A stretch of 64,000 bases of DNA from Terriglobia bacterium. Its GTDB lineage: Bacteria; Acidobacteriota; Terriglobia; Terriglobales; Acidobacteriaceae. The position numbers and the translations under genes are program-made. Below are positions 1 through 6,347 of this stretch, one piece after another; position 1 is the stretch's first letter, and each line of letters opens with the position of its first letter. The notes beneath the pieces were generated by a model. That model was not told the origin of the DNA and did no database searches. It saw only the letters and a program-made list of their open reading frames with translations. The DNA lies in the NCBI GenBank assembly GCA_020073385.1, contig JAIQFH010000025.1:1-64000 (forward strand), in the 5' to 3' direction.

Positions 1-223
1 CTTCACTATTGTGTCCCCCGGGTGATGGGTGGTCCGCGCAATGCCGAGAATTGTGTCCTGCTTCATCCCGAATGCCATGACAGGGTTCATCGCCTCTGTC
101 TTTCTGTTTTCAAACCGCGTCTGCCACTGGCAGGCGTTCGAAGTGCTTGAGCCGGATGACGGGAAACTGTCACGTCCGGTTCTTAGAGGGCCGGACCCCA
201 GCAATGGGGTCCGGCTACTCGGT
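1..223 (+). mobile_element. 3' end of a group II intron (domains V and VI)
   Basis: Positions 149-182 match the 34-nt domain V of bacterial group II introns: it opens with GAGCCGG, has a GAAA tetraloop in the middle, carries the CACGT bulge strand and closes with CCGGTTC. Immediately after lies a domain VI-like hairpin (stem 190-199 with 206-215) and a terminal CTACTC, so the intron 3' boundary should fall near 218-223. The intron-encoded reverse transcriptase normally sits upstream of domain V and would lie left of this window; I see no recognisable maturase residues in 1-148. Domain V recognition is strong; the exact splice boundary is an estimate. Confidence 0.8.
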
Positions 224-339
224 GATAACCTGGTGAGGCTCATCGAGCCGATGCTCAGCAGCGCGGGAGCTTATCCTCTCGCGCTGTGCACTCCATGGAA
301 ACAGTCATCGGACGATAGACCCCCATGCCTTGAAAATCC

Positions 340-356
340 CCGCCCCGAAGGGGCGG
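340..356. repeat. GC-rich 7-bp hairpin
   Basis: CCGCCCC (340-346) and GGGGCGG (350-356) form a perfect 7-bp stem with a GAA loop. There is no T-tract, so it is a poor intrinsic terminator. It lies between the intron end and the possible small membrane protein. Confidence 0.5.
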
Positions 357-407
357 AATCCACACTAACGGAGAACGTCGCTTCTCCATTTCACGCTGAG
401 CCAAGAC

Positions 408-551
408 ATGAATGTCTTCGACTCGATCCGGATCGTGTCCACCATATGTTTCCTTGGACTTGCTGCGGCACTATGGCTCTACTCGACGAGGGTCGCCATT
501 TACAACGAACAAATCCCCGTGGATGCGTGGTTGCGTGGATTAGTACAGTGA
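408..551 (+). CDS. possible small single-pass membrane protein, 47 aa
   Basis: A 47-codon frame starting at ATG 408 encodes a charged N-terminus, a hydrophobic stretch (about residues 8-26, VSTICFLGLAAALWLY) followed by Arg, and a short soluble tail with two Trp/Leu-rich turns. The layout is that of a small inner-membrane peptide. No convincing Shine-Dalgarno sequence precedes the ATG, and the stop codon ends only 4 nt before the CCA end of the convergent tRNA gene at 556. I do not recognise the family; it could equally be a chance frame. Confidence 0.35.
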   Translation: MNVFDSIRIVSTICFLGLAAALWLYSTRVAIYNEQIPVDAWLRGLVQ

Positions 552-555
552 GATC

Positions 556-632
556 TGGTGCCAGCGGAGAGATTCGAACTCTCAAACACCTGTTTCTAAG
601 ACAGGCTGCTATTCCAATTCGCGCACGCTGGC
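556..632 (-). tRNA. tRNA-Leu(UAG), short variable region
   Basis: Read on the minus strand, a 7-bp acceptor (560-566 with 626-632), A73 and an encoded CCA (556-558) enclose a 5-bp T-stem with TTCGAAT loop and a 5-bp anticodon stem whose loop is CTTAGAA, giving anticodon UAG (leucine). The variable region is only 5 nt (584-588), a class I form, whereas bacterial tRNA-Leu normally carries a long class II arm. The D-arm is weakly paired. It is the last gene of a five-tRNA array. Confidence 0.8.
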
Positions 633-636
633 ACTT

Positions 637-727
637 TGGTGCACAGGGGAGGATTTGAACCTCCGCGTCCCACCAGGGGAGACCGGGTTACAGCCGGTCC
701 GTTTCGGCCGGGCTCACGCACCTGTGC
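637..727 (-). tRNA. tRNA-Tyr(GUA)
   Basis: The acceptor stem (641-647 with 721-727) is perfect, A73 and CCA are encoded (637-640), the anticodon loop CTGTAAC gives GUA, and the variable arm is long as expected for bacterial tRNA-Tyr. The T-arm GGAGG/CCTCC with TTCAAAT is regular. It is 4 nt from the tRNA-Leu(UAG) gene on the same strand, so the two are almost certainly cotranscribed. Confidence 0.92.
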
Positions 728-732
728 AAACT

Positions 733-821
733 TGGCGGAAGGTAGACGAATCGAACGCCCATCGCTCATCACGACGCCCTGGTTTTCAGGACCAGTTGCC
801 GGCCATTCAGCAGTACCTTCC
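733..821 (-). tRNA. tRNA-Ser-like (UGA), aberrant, possible 8/4 acceptor/T-stem
   Basis: The gene has G73, encoded GCCA, a long variable arm (5-bp stem) and anticodon loop CCTGAAA (anticodon UGA), all pointing to serine. It departs from the norm in three ways: position 33 is C instead of U, the usual U8 is A, and the acceptor can be drawn as 8 bp (GGAAGGTA with TACCTTCC) over a 4-bp T-stem. The D-stem can extend to 5 bp (TGCTG/CGGCA). These are traits of the allo-tRNA class, which is serylated; alternatively it is a decaying tRNA-Ser. Confidence 0.7.
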
Positions 822-824
822 GCG

Positions 825-912
825 TGGCGGAGAGTACGGGAGTTGAACCCGTTAGCCTCTTGCGAGAGCCCTTGTTTAGCAGACAAGTGCCTTACCGTCC
901 GGCCCACTCTCC
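825..912 (-). tRNA. tRNA-Ser(GCU)
   Basis: The anticodon loop CTGCTAA gives GCU. G73, encoded CCA (825-827), the long variable arm with a CTCT/AGAG stem, and the 7-bp acceptor (829-835 with 906-912) fit serine. Position 8 appears to be G rather than the conserved U, a mild deviation shared in spirit with its neighbour at 733-821. Member of the minus-strand array. Confidence 0.88.
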
Positions 913-941
913 GTTTGAATTGTCAAAGAACAAAGGAGTTC

Positions 942-1019
942 TGGTAGGCCCGGTGGGAGTTGAACCCACAAAAGGGCTGCTCTTGAGGCAGCTGCGTATG
1001 CCAGTTCCGCCACGGGCCT
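942..1019 (-). tRNA. tRNA-Leu(CAA), short variable region
   Basis: Anticodon stem GCTGC/GCAGC with loop CTCAAGA gives CAA (leucine). The D-arm is typical for leucine tRNAs (TGGCGGAACTGG), A73 and CCA are encoded (942-945), and the acceptor 946-952/1013-1019 is perfect with an unusual A1-U72 pair. The variable region is just 6 nt (CCTTTT in tRNA sense), again class I instead of the expected class II. It is the first gene of the array in transcription order. Confidence 0.82.
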
Positions 1020-1235
1020 GAAGCTATAAATTGTGCAGGAGTTAATAACTCAGTCGGGATGGACTGAGTCGTAATGACGATCGAAATTGAAGCAGGCGCT
1101 TCACAAAGTGAATATTAGCACGAAACGGTGGGCGTTGCCGAGGTCGCATTTCACAAGCCGCTCGGATCATGTACTGCCCCTGAATCGCGCCAGACTCTCC
1201 CCTCATCGAAACTATGAGTAGGGAGTTTGATCGCC
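1020..1235. other. spacer upstream of tRNA array; contains one hairpin
   Basis: This 216-bp stretch should hold the promoter of the leftward tRNA array and the upstream region of the rightward DUF5519 gene. An 8-bp inverted repeat ACTCAGTC/GACTGAGT lies near 1049-1070. I could not identify a convincing -35/-10 pair. Confidence 0.4.
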
Positions 1236-1676
1236 ATGAGACAGATGAAGAAACTCGAAGAGCAAGTAGCGGCATGGCCGCACGTATCGGTTCATCCACA
1301 TCGCTTTGGCGGGCGGGAGTTCCGTCTCGGAAACGGCGAACTCGGACACGTGCATCTGGGCGGAACAGTGGACATTCCACTCACCCGCGCCGTTCGCGAT
1401 GCGCTCCTGGCGGACGGCCTTGCCGAAGAACACCGGTGGGTTCCCAATTCAGGGTGGACAACGTTTGACGTCAGGGGCGAAGGAGACCTCGAGCACGCTC
1501 TGTGGCTCATGCGCTTGTCATACTTGCGCTACGCACTCAAGACGGCCAGCGACCCTAGCGGGATGCTGGAGCGCGAGAGCGAAGAGCTCGGCCTGAGTCC
1601 CCATCTCAGGTCCCTGCTCCAGCAGCACCTACCCTCAAAGCCAGAACGCGTTATCGCTGATCCACTGACTGCTTGA
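1236..1676 (+). CDS. DUF5519 (luciferase family) protein
   Basis: A 146-residue soluble protein resembling the DUF5519, so-called luciferase family proteins found in soil bacteria; no light-producing function is implied. Features of the family seen here are the N-terminal PHVSVHPHRFGGREFRLG segment, a central GHVHLGGTVDIPL, and WVPNSGWTTFDVRG followed by a helical LEHALWLMRLSY. ATG 1236 is preferred over the upstream TTG at 1227 because GGGAG at 1221 sits at a usable spacing. Biochemical role unknown. It is the only substantial gene between the tRNA array and the integrase module, so it may be cargo. Confidence 0.75.
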   Translation: MRQMKKLEEQVAAWPHVSVHPHRFGGREFRLGNGELGHVHLGGTVDIPLTRAVRDALLADGLAEEHRWVPNSGWTTFDVRGEGDLEHALWLMRLSYLRYALKTASDPSGMLERESEELGLSPHLRSLLQQHLPSKPERVIADPLTA

Positions 1677-1715
1677 AGGTCAAACTCTCGTGAACGCGGC
1701 GCGCCGGCGCGTGTT

Positions 1716-1958
1716 TCAGCGCAATTCAGACCGATAGAAGTGGCGGCGCTCGAAAAGAGGCAGAGGCACCTCAAAAACCCGGGTCTCGCCAGTCTCAAAT
1801 TCGAATTCCTTTCCACACTCCGGCACGGGACAGCTTTCTCGGACCTTGGTCTCTCCAATTTCAGTTCGCTGCCTAACCACAACCCTGGTCCCACATTTCG
1901 TGCAGGTCACGCATGAGCACGCAATGCGATCGGCCATACCGCAATTATATTGCGCCAT
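1716..1958 (-). CDS. small zinc-ribbon-like protein, 80 aa
   Basis: The product carries CSCVTCTKC near the N-terminus and CPVPEC about 25 residues later, a spacing suited to one treble-clef or zinc-ribbon site, followed by an acidic/Glu-Thr segment and a basic tail. ATG 1958 has a purine-rich GGGAAGGG upstream on the minus strand; an in-frame ATG at 1982 is possible. No enzymatic motif is visible. It is convergent with the DUF5519 gene (40-bp gap). Function unknown. Confidence 0.55.
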   Translation of the reverse strand: MAQYNCGMADRIACSCVTCTKCGTRVVVRQRTEIGETKVRESCPVPECGKEFEFETGETRVFEVPLPLFERRHFYRSELR

Positions 1959-2289
1959 CAACGAGCGCCCTTCCCCCGGCATTGGTCCTTGGCTTGAGTT
2001 TGTTGGCTTAGAGAATTTTCGCCTCCGTGTGCACTTTGGGTGGGGAACTGAGTGGCCAACTCCCTAATCTGCGGCACCAATATCCAAAGCACGCGGATGC
2101 AGTCGGTTGCGATCACCGACGATTAGCCGGATGCTGCCCTGAACACGACGTTAGCGGGCGCGTTTGACGGAAATCACCTTCCGGCGTACACAAAGCGGTG
2201 CGGACCAGCCCCGCGGCCGATTCCTGACCTTGTGACCGGCGTGCCACATCACGGTCGAAAACGCCGCCCGCGGCCAAACGAAGTCCCGC
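1959..2289. other. non-coding stretch, nothing recognised
   Basis: About 330 bp between the zinc-ribbon gene and the excisionase-like gene. I find no tRNA, clear promoter or repeat. Open frames here are short and lack coding character. Confidence 0.4.
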
Positions 2290-2535
2290 ATGGAAAACAC
2301 CATGGCCACGCTACCCCAACCGGCGCAACCGGCGCCCGCTCCCTTACTTGAAGTGATCGAGCCCCTGCTGAGCGTTCCCCAGGCGGCGAAGATCCTCGGC
2401 ATCTCCCAGTGCACGCTCCGAAACTGGATCCAGCGCAAGAAAATCGCCCGCGTCAAAGTCGGGGGCCGGGTGATGTTACGCCCTGATACCATCCGGGAAT
2501 TCATTGCGTACAACACTCGTCCGGCCTCGGGCTGA
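2290..2535 (+). CDS. excisionase-like helix-turn-helix protein
   Basis: An 81-residue protein with a winged-HTH of the MerR/excisionase (HTH_17) type: LSVPQAAKILGISQCTLRNWIQRKKIARVKVGGR, then RPDTIREFI, residues about 28-75. Such proteins direct Int-mediated excision or regulate integrase genes by bending DNA at attachment sites. It stops 3 nt before the integrase start, so the two are translationally coupled. A second ATG at 2302 is an alternative start. Confidence in the fold is high; whether it is Xis or a repressor cannot be decided from sequence. Confidence 0.8.
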   Translation: MENTMATLPQPAQPAPAPLLEVIEPLLSVPQAAKILGISQCTLRNWIQRKKIARVKVGGRVMLRPDTIREFIAYNTRPASG

Positions 2536-2538
2536 GCC

Positions 2539-3639
2539 ATGCGTGTCTTCAAGCGTCCCCGAAGTCCCTACTACTATTTTGACTTCGATCTTGGCGGCAC
2601 GACATACGTTAAGTCGACCCGTCTCAAGAACGAGCGGCAAGCTCTCGACTACGCGGCCGCCTACCGCCTGAAGCTGATCAAGCGGCAAGTCGGAATTATC
2701 GAGGAAGAAAAGCCGCGAGTACCAACATTCCAGGAGTTTCAGGCGCAGTTCGATGCCTGGATCGATGCCCAGCATGCCGGAAAGCCGGGTACCATCAAGT
2801 TCTACAAAAGCAACTACCAGAAGCTTTTCGAGTTTGATCCCATGCGCGATCTCGCGCTCGACCGCATCGATGAAGCGGTCATCGAACGCTTAAAATTCTG
2901 GGCTCTGCGCAAGGTCGGGCGCACTACCGTCAATCGCTACCTGGCGACATTGAGAAAAGCCCTGCGCTACGCCTGGCGGAAATTGAAGATCATCGACAAG
3001 GCTCCGGTGATCGAGCAGTACCAGAACGAACGCCAGGTCGAATACGTTTTCGACGAAGCCACTTACCTGCTCTGGATCGACAACGCCGAAGAGCCCCTGC
3101 GTTCGGCGTCGATTCTCGCGCGCAACTCGGGCATCGCGCGGGTCGAGATGCTGAACCTCGAAAAAGATTGCGTGATCATCCGCAAAGATCCCGACGAGGA
3201 CGGCAACTGGGGCGACCTCATCATCAAACGCGGGCTCAAGCGGCGGGCCCGCAAACGCGTGCTCAAAATCAACCAGGAATCGAAGTCGGTTCTCGAAAAC
3301 CTGATCTCACAATCCAGATGCCGCTACGTCTTTTGCCAGCCCAGGCACCCCGTCCAGAAACTCCAGCCCTGGGTACTCGAATCGGAAATGGGGCGTCTCC
3401 GGGAAAAGCTTGCCCGTGATAAGATGAAGCTCGATCCGGATGCTGGACTTCACACTCTGCGCCACACGTTTTTGACCGAGGCGGGAGAGCACACGGACGC
3501 TTTTACGCTGCAGTACATCGCCGGGCACGACACCATCAAGACCACGATGCGTTATGTCCACCCTCGGGCGGAGTCGGTCAGCCGGGCGTTCGGGCGGATC
3601 AACCAGAAGCAGAAAAAGAAGCCAGCGGAGTCGGCGTAG
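2539..3639 (+). CDS. int: tyrosine recombinase (phage-type integrase)
   Basis: 366 residues, full length for a tyrosine integrase. An N-terminal arm-binding region is followed by a SAM-like core-binding domain (about 62-155) and the catalytic domain. Catalytic residues visible are Arg201 (GIARVEMLNL), His305 and Arg308 (HTLRHT), His330 (AGHDTIKTT) and the nucleophile Tyr339 (MRYVHP). Preceded by the excisionase-like gene with a 3-nt gap. The gene points toward, and ends 145 bp before, tRNA-Leu(GAG), a typical integration target; here the tRNA 5' end faces the integrase, which is unusual. The open frame and all catalytic residues are intact, so the enzyme could be active. Confidence 0.93.
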   Translation: MRVFKRPRSPYYYFDFDLGGTTYVKSTRLKNERQALDYAAAYRLKLIKRQVGIIEEEKPRVPTFQEFQAQFDAWIDAQHAGKPGTIKFYKSNYQKLFEFDPMRDLALDRIDEAVIERLKFWALRKVGRTTVNRYLATLRKALRYAWRKLKIIDKAPVIEQYQNERQVEYVFDEATYLLWIDNAEEPLRSASILARNSGIARVEMLNLEKDCVIIRKDPDEDGNWGDLIIKRGLKRRARKRVLKINQESKSVLENLISQSRCRYVFCQPRHPVQKLQPWVLESEMGRLREKLARDKMKLDPDAGLHTLRHTFLTEAGEHTDAFTLQYIAGHDTIKTTMRYVHPRAESVSRAFGRINQKQKKKPAESA

Positions 3640-3655
3640 CGGATCGGAAGCTTTC

Positions 3656-3720
3656 GCAAAGAGCAGTGGAAGAACCGCCGGAGGGGTATGTTGCAAAGAG
3701 CGCATACAAAAACGCATACA
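3656..3720. repeat. short direct repeats between int and tRNA-Leu
   Basis: GCAAAGAGC occurs at 3656-3664 and 3693-3701, and CGCATACA at 3701-3708 and 3713-3720 (12-bp period). Clustered direct repeats beside an integrase gene are what arm-type Int or Xis binding sites look like. Assignment to such a role is inference. Confidence 0.5.
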
Positions 3721-3737
3721 CTGAAAATTGCTAAAGC

Positions 3738-3778
3738 TTGAAGTTGTAGCTACAACTTATTGATAATAAATAAGTTGT
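3738..3778 (+). promoter_or_regulatory. promoter of tRNA-Leu(GAG) with embedded palindromes
   Basis: A -35 box TTGAAG (3738-3743) and a -10 box GATAAT (3762-3767) are 18 bp apart, placing transcription start a few bases before the tRNA at 3784. The spacer holds a perfect 14-bp palindrome GTTGTAGCTACAAC (3743-3756), and ACAACTTATT (3752-3761) pairs with AATAAGTTGT (3769-3778). The pieces AAGTTGTA/TACAACTT thus occur three times. This could be an operator or an integrase core site. Confidence 0.6.
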
Positions 3779-3783
3779 AATGT

Positions 3784-3868
3784 GCGGAAGTGGTGGAACT
3801 GGCAGACACACCATCTTGAGGGGGTGGCGCCGAAAGGCGTGGGGGTTCAAATCCCCCCTTCCGCACCA
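3784..3868 (+). tRNA. tRNA-Leu(GAG)
   Basis: Normal class II leucine tRNA: acceptor GCGGAAG/CTTCCGC, anticodon loop TTGAGGG (GAG), long variable arm GCGCCGAAAGGCG, GGGGG/CCCCC T-stem with TTCAAAT, A73 and encoded CCA. Its conventional long variable arm contrasts with the two short-arm leucine tRNAs at 556-632 and 942-1019. It marks the right edge of the accessory region. Confidence 0.97.
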
Positions 3869-3940
3869 TAAACTTGCCTCCGGAAATCCGAGCGAATCTT
3901 GGAGTGTGTTCGCCGCCGAACTCAGGAAAACATTCAACTT

Positions 3941-4276
3941 ATGATCTACGTCGTCACCTCTCTTCACATTCTGGTCTGTTTCTTCATTATCGTGGTCGTC
4001 CTGCTGCAGAGCGGCAAGAGCGGCGACATTTCCGCTGCGTTCGGCGGACAAGGAAGCCAGACCGCATTCGGCCCGCGCGGAGCCGCCAGCGCCCTGTCCC
4101 GCGCTACCACATGGTCGGCAGTGGCGTTCATGGTGACCTCCATCACTCTGGCGGTGTATGCGAGCAAACACACCACCTCGTCGGGTTCGGTCCTGCAAGG
4201 AATCAAATCGCAACCGGTGAAGACACAGCCTGCTCCGTCGCCTGCGCCAGCCAATCCACCCGCGCAGAAGAAATAG
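3941..4276 (+). CDS. secG: SecG, preprotein translocase subunit
   Basis: 111-residue inner-membrane protein of the SecYEG channel. It begins MIYVVTSLHILVCFFIIVVVLLQ, the first membrane helix, followed by the family loop QSGKSGDISAAFGGQGSQTAFG (characteristic of SecG) and a second helix at about residues 55-78; the C-terminus is a Pro/Ala/Gln-rich tail. ATG 3941 is preceded by AGGAAAA; the frame continues upstream to 3899 but without a ribosome site. It follows tRNA-Leu by 72 bp, the frequent secG-tRNA-Leu neighbourhood. Confidence 0.93.
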   Translation: MIYVVTSLHILVCFFIIVVVLLQSGKSGDISAAFGGQGSQTAFGPRGAASALSRATTWSAVAFMVTSITLAVYASKHTTSSGSVLQGIKSQPVKTQPAPSPAPANPPAQKK

Positions 4277-4379
4277 TTCTTTCCGCGAAATCCGCAACCT
4301 TTTTACAGGCTTCGCTGTAATTGTCTTTGCCTGTGGGAGGTTGTACCATCTGAAGTGACGCTTTCTTCGAGGAGGTGCT

Positions 4380-4688
4380 ATGTCGGATCGTGATGGTAAT
4401 AGCTTCGTATGGTTCCTGGCAGGTCTGGGATTGGGAGCACTGGCGGGAGTTTTGTATGCGCCGCGTTCTGGCGCCGAGACGCGAGAAGTCCTGCGGGCGC
4501 GCGCCGAAGAAGGTCGCGACTACGTGCGCGGTCGCGCGCGGGAAGCACGGGAACAGGCTCAGGGTTGGGCTGACCGTGGCCGAGAAGTGGTGAACCAGCA
4601 GAAGGAGCAGTTCCGCGCCGCGTACGAAGCCGGCCGCCAGGCGTATCACGAGGCGACGACAGAAGCGGGAACGACGAAGAATCTGTAG
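4380..4688 (+). CDS. YtxH-domain membrane-anchored protein
   Basis: 102 residues. One N-terminal membrane helix with small-residue motif (FVWFLAGLGLGALAGVLYAPRSG) is followed by a long charged, helical region rich in Ala, Arg, Glu and Gln (about residues 30-95). This is the YtxH/gas-vesicle-like family, associated with envelope stress in Firmicutes; its role here is not known. AGGAGG at 4369-4374 precedes the ATG. It is followed by the DUF948-like gene, another single-helix coiled-coil protein, a pairing common in many genomes. Confidence 0.85.
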   Translation: MSDRDGNSFVWFLAGLGLGALAGVLYAPRSGAETREVLRARAEEGRDYVRGRAREAREQAQGWADRGREVVNQQKEQFRAAYEAGRQAYHEATTEAGTTKNL

Positions 4689-4747
4689 CTCTTAATTCGC
4701 GCCGGCTGCTTCCTTCGTGCGCGCTCGATGGTTGCCGGAGGATTCTT

Positions 4748-5266
4748 ATGGACAAAATGTCGCTGTTTGTCGCTCTGACGGGAATTGCCGTACTTCTGCA
4801 GGCAGGTGTTCTCCTGGCGATGTACCTTGCCATGCGCAAAAGCAGCCAGCGTATGGAAGAACTGGCAGCCGATGTGAAGACGAAGGTGATGCCGACTGTG
4901 GCAGAGGCGCAGGCGATGATCACTGTGCTGCGCCCCAAAATCGAAACTATCGTGGAGAACCTGAGCGACACGACCACGATTTTGCGGTCGGAGATACGGC
5001 GCGTGGATGCGACCGTCAATGATGCGGTCGACCGTGCCCGCTTGCAGATCATCCGCGCCGATGAGTTACTGAGCCGCACGCTGGACCGGGTGGAACAAAC
5101 TTCTGACCTGGTGCAGAAGACGGTGGTTTCGCCGGTAAAGCAGATCTCGGGATTGGTGCAGGGGATCACGACAGGGCTGGAGTTCCTCTTCAGTGGGCGC
5201 AATCGCAGGAATGGCCGCAGCCGTGAGGAACGGCGACCAGTGCCGCAGGACGAGATGTTCATCTAG
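4748..5266 (+). CDS. DUF948-like membrane-anchored coiled-coil protein
   Basis: 172 residues: an N-terminal membrane helix (about 5-28), then extended amphipathic helices with heptad character (RMEELAADVKTKVMPTVAEAQ... to about 130), then a basic, low-complexity tail. The pattern matches the DUF948 family, which partners YtxH-like proteins; the ytxH-like gene lies 59 bp upstream. CGGAGGATT precedes ATG 4748. Molecular function is unknown. Confidence 0.75.
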   Translation: MDKMSLFVALTGIAVLLQAGVLLAMYLAMRKSSQRMEELAADVKTKVMPTVAEAQAMITVLRPKIETIVENLSDTTTILRSEIRRVDATVNDAVDRARLQIIRADELLSRTLDRVEQTSDLVQKTVVSPVKQISGLVQGITTGLEFLFSGRNRRNGRSREERRPVPQDEMFI

Positions 5267-5311
5267 GTGGATTCCGGGCTCACGTCCCACTCCCTTCCGC
5301 GTCGATTAGTC

Positions 5312-6184
5312 ATGAGAAATCATTGGATCACCACTACCCTGCTCTCCGCAGGGATTTTTATTCTTCTCAGCTCGTCGGTTTGCGCTCAAGAGAAAATCAT
5401 CTGGAGCGGTCAGGAAAAACCGATCGTCGAGCAGATTCGCGGCTTGCGAAAACTCGATGACAGCGTGCGGGCGCGCACGACGAAAGAACTGGCTCTGGAG
5501 ATTCGGCAGTTGCCGATCGTCGCCAACAAGTTGCAGTTGGCTGGTGCTTTGGCGAACCTCTCCACTGAAGGAGACTTCGGACGCGACACACTGCAGGAAG
5601 TCACTACCACACTGGCACTGGCACTGCGCGAGCAACCTCCGGCGAGCAAGCCAGGCGAGCCTGATGAGTTGTATTTGGAACTGGCATCTCTGGTGCGCTA
5701 CGAGCATATGTCGGCGGAGTCCGACAATCCACAGTTCAAGGAAGCTCTCACCCGCCTGGAGGCGGATGACGCCAAGCGCCAAAAGGCTGACTTCACTCTT
5801 TCCGATCTTCAGGGAAAGACCTGGCATCTGCGAGAGCTGAAAGGCAAGGTGGTGCTGGTAAATTTTTGGGCGACGTGGTGTCCGCCGTGCCGCAAGGAGA
5901 TGCCTGACTTGCAGGCGCTCTACGACAGGTACAAAGATCAGGGCTTTGTGGTGCTCTCGATTTCGGACGAAGAAGCGGCCAAAGTTTCTCCATTCATAAC
6001 CGAGCGGAATATCAGCTATCCCGTGCTGCTCGATCCCGGACGCAAAGTGAACGAGGCCTTCGTGGTGGAGGGGATTCCCAAGAGCTTCGTCTACGATCGC
6101 GAAGGAAAGCTGGTAGCCCAGTCCATCGACATGCGCACGCGCAGCCAGTTTCAACAGATGCTGGCGCAAGCGGGTTTGAATTAG
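5312..6184 (+). CDS. TlpA-like thioredoxin-family lipoprotein/periplasmic oxidoreductase
   Basis: 290 residues from ATG 5312. A signal peptide (LLSAGIFILLSSSVCA, cleavage near 25) leads to an all-helical region (about 30-155) and a C-terminal AhpC/TSA-Redoxin thioredoxin fold with the redox motif WCPPC at Cys190/Cys193. The motif and cis-Pro region (VVEGIPKSFVYD) match TlpA/ResA proteins, which reduce disulfides in exported proteins or apocytochromes. The N-terminal helical extension is typical of Bacteroidota/Acidobacteria TlpA variants. The open frame starts 45 nt earlier but the signal peptide fixes the start. Confidence 0.88.
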   Translation: MRNHWITTTLLSAGIFILLSSSVCAQEKIIWSGQEKPIVEQIRGLRKLDDSVRARTTKELALEIRQLPIVANKLQLAGALANLSTEGDFGRDTLQEVTTTLALALREQPPASKPGEPDELYLELASLVRYEHMSAESDNPQFKEALTRLEADDAKRQKADFTLSDLQGKTWHLRELKGKVVLVNFWATWCPPCRKEMPDLQALYDRYKDQGFVVLSISDEEAAKVSPFITERNISYPVLLDPGRKVNEAFVVEGIPKSFVYDREGKLVAQSIDMRTRSQFQQMLAQAGLN

Positions 6185-6188
6185 CTTG

Positions 6189-6222
6189 TGTAGGGGCGGA
6201 CGCCTTCGTCCGCCCGCCAAGC
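6189..6222. repeat. dispersed GTAGGGGCGG-type hairpin
   Basis: GGGCGGACG and CGTCCGCCC flank a CCTT loop region just after the TlpA gene. A related, oppositely oriented copy lies at 22846-22896, and further GC-rich hairpins of the same style at 31850-31916 and 56573-56632. Confidence 0.65.
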
Positions 6223-6347
6223 GGAAACCGTCGATTGCCGTACCGGACGCGCATCCGGGGGGCTACCAACGGTCTGAGTCATCCGTAACAAACGGCAGGA
6301 AATCGGCTTAAGGTAGAATTGTTCGATAGTCGCTGGTCGGGGTCCCT

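Noticed and set aside
29..658. Long plus-strand open frame through the intron end and into the first tRNA
   Set aside because: It crosses domain V/VI and reads into the tRNA-Leu(UAG) gene, and the residues show no domain or coding bias.
636..1021. Several short plus- and minus-strand frames over the tRNA array
   Set aside because: They are translations of tRNA genes (repeated GFEPPR- and GVEPTK-like strings come from T-arms).
3641..3720. Direct repeats as a CRISPR array
   Set aside because: Only two copies each of 8-9 bp, 12 or 37 bp apart; no spacers or cas genes. No CRISPR array is seen anywhere in the window.
4378..5262. 294-residue minus-strand frame opposite the YtxH and DUF948-like genes
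   Set aside because: Arg/Ser-rich shadow with no domain; the plus-strand genes have ribosome sites and membrane helices.
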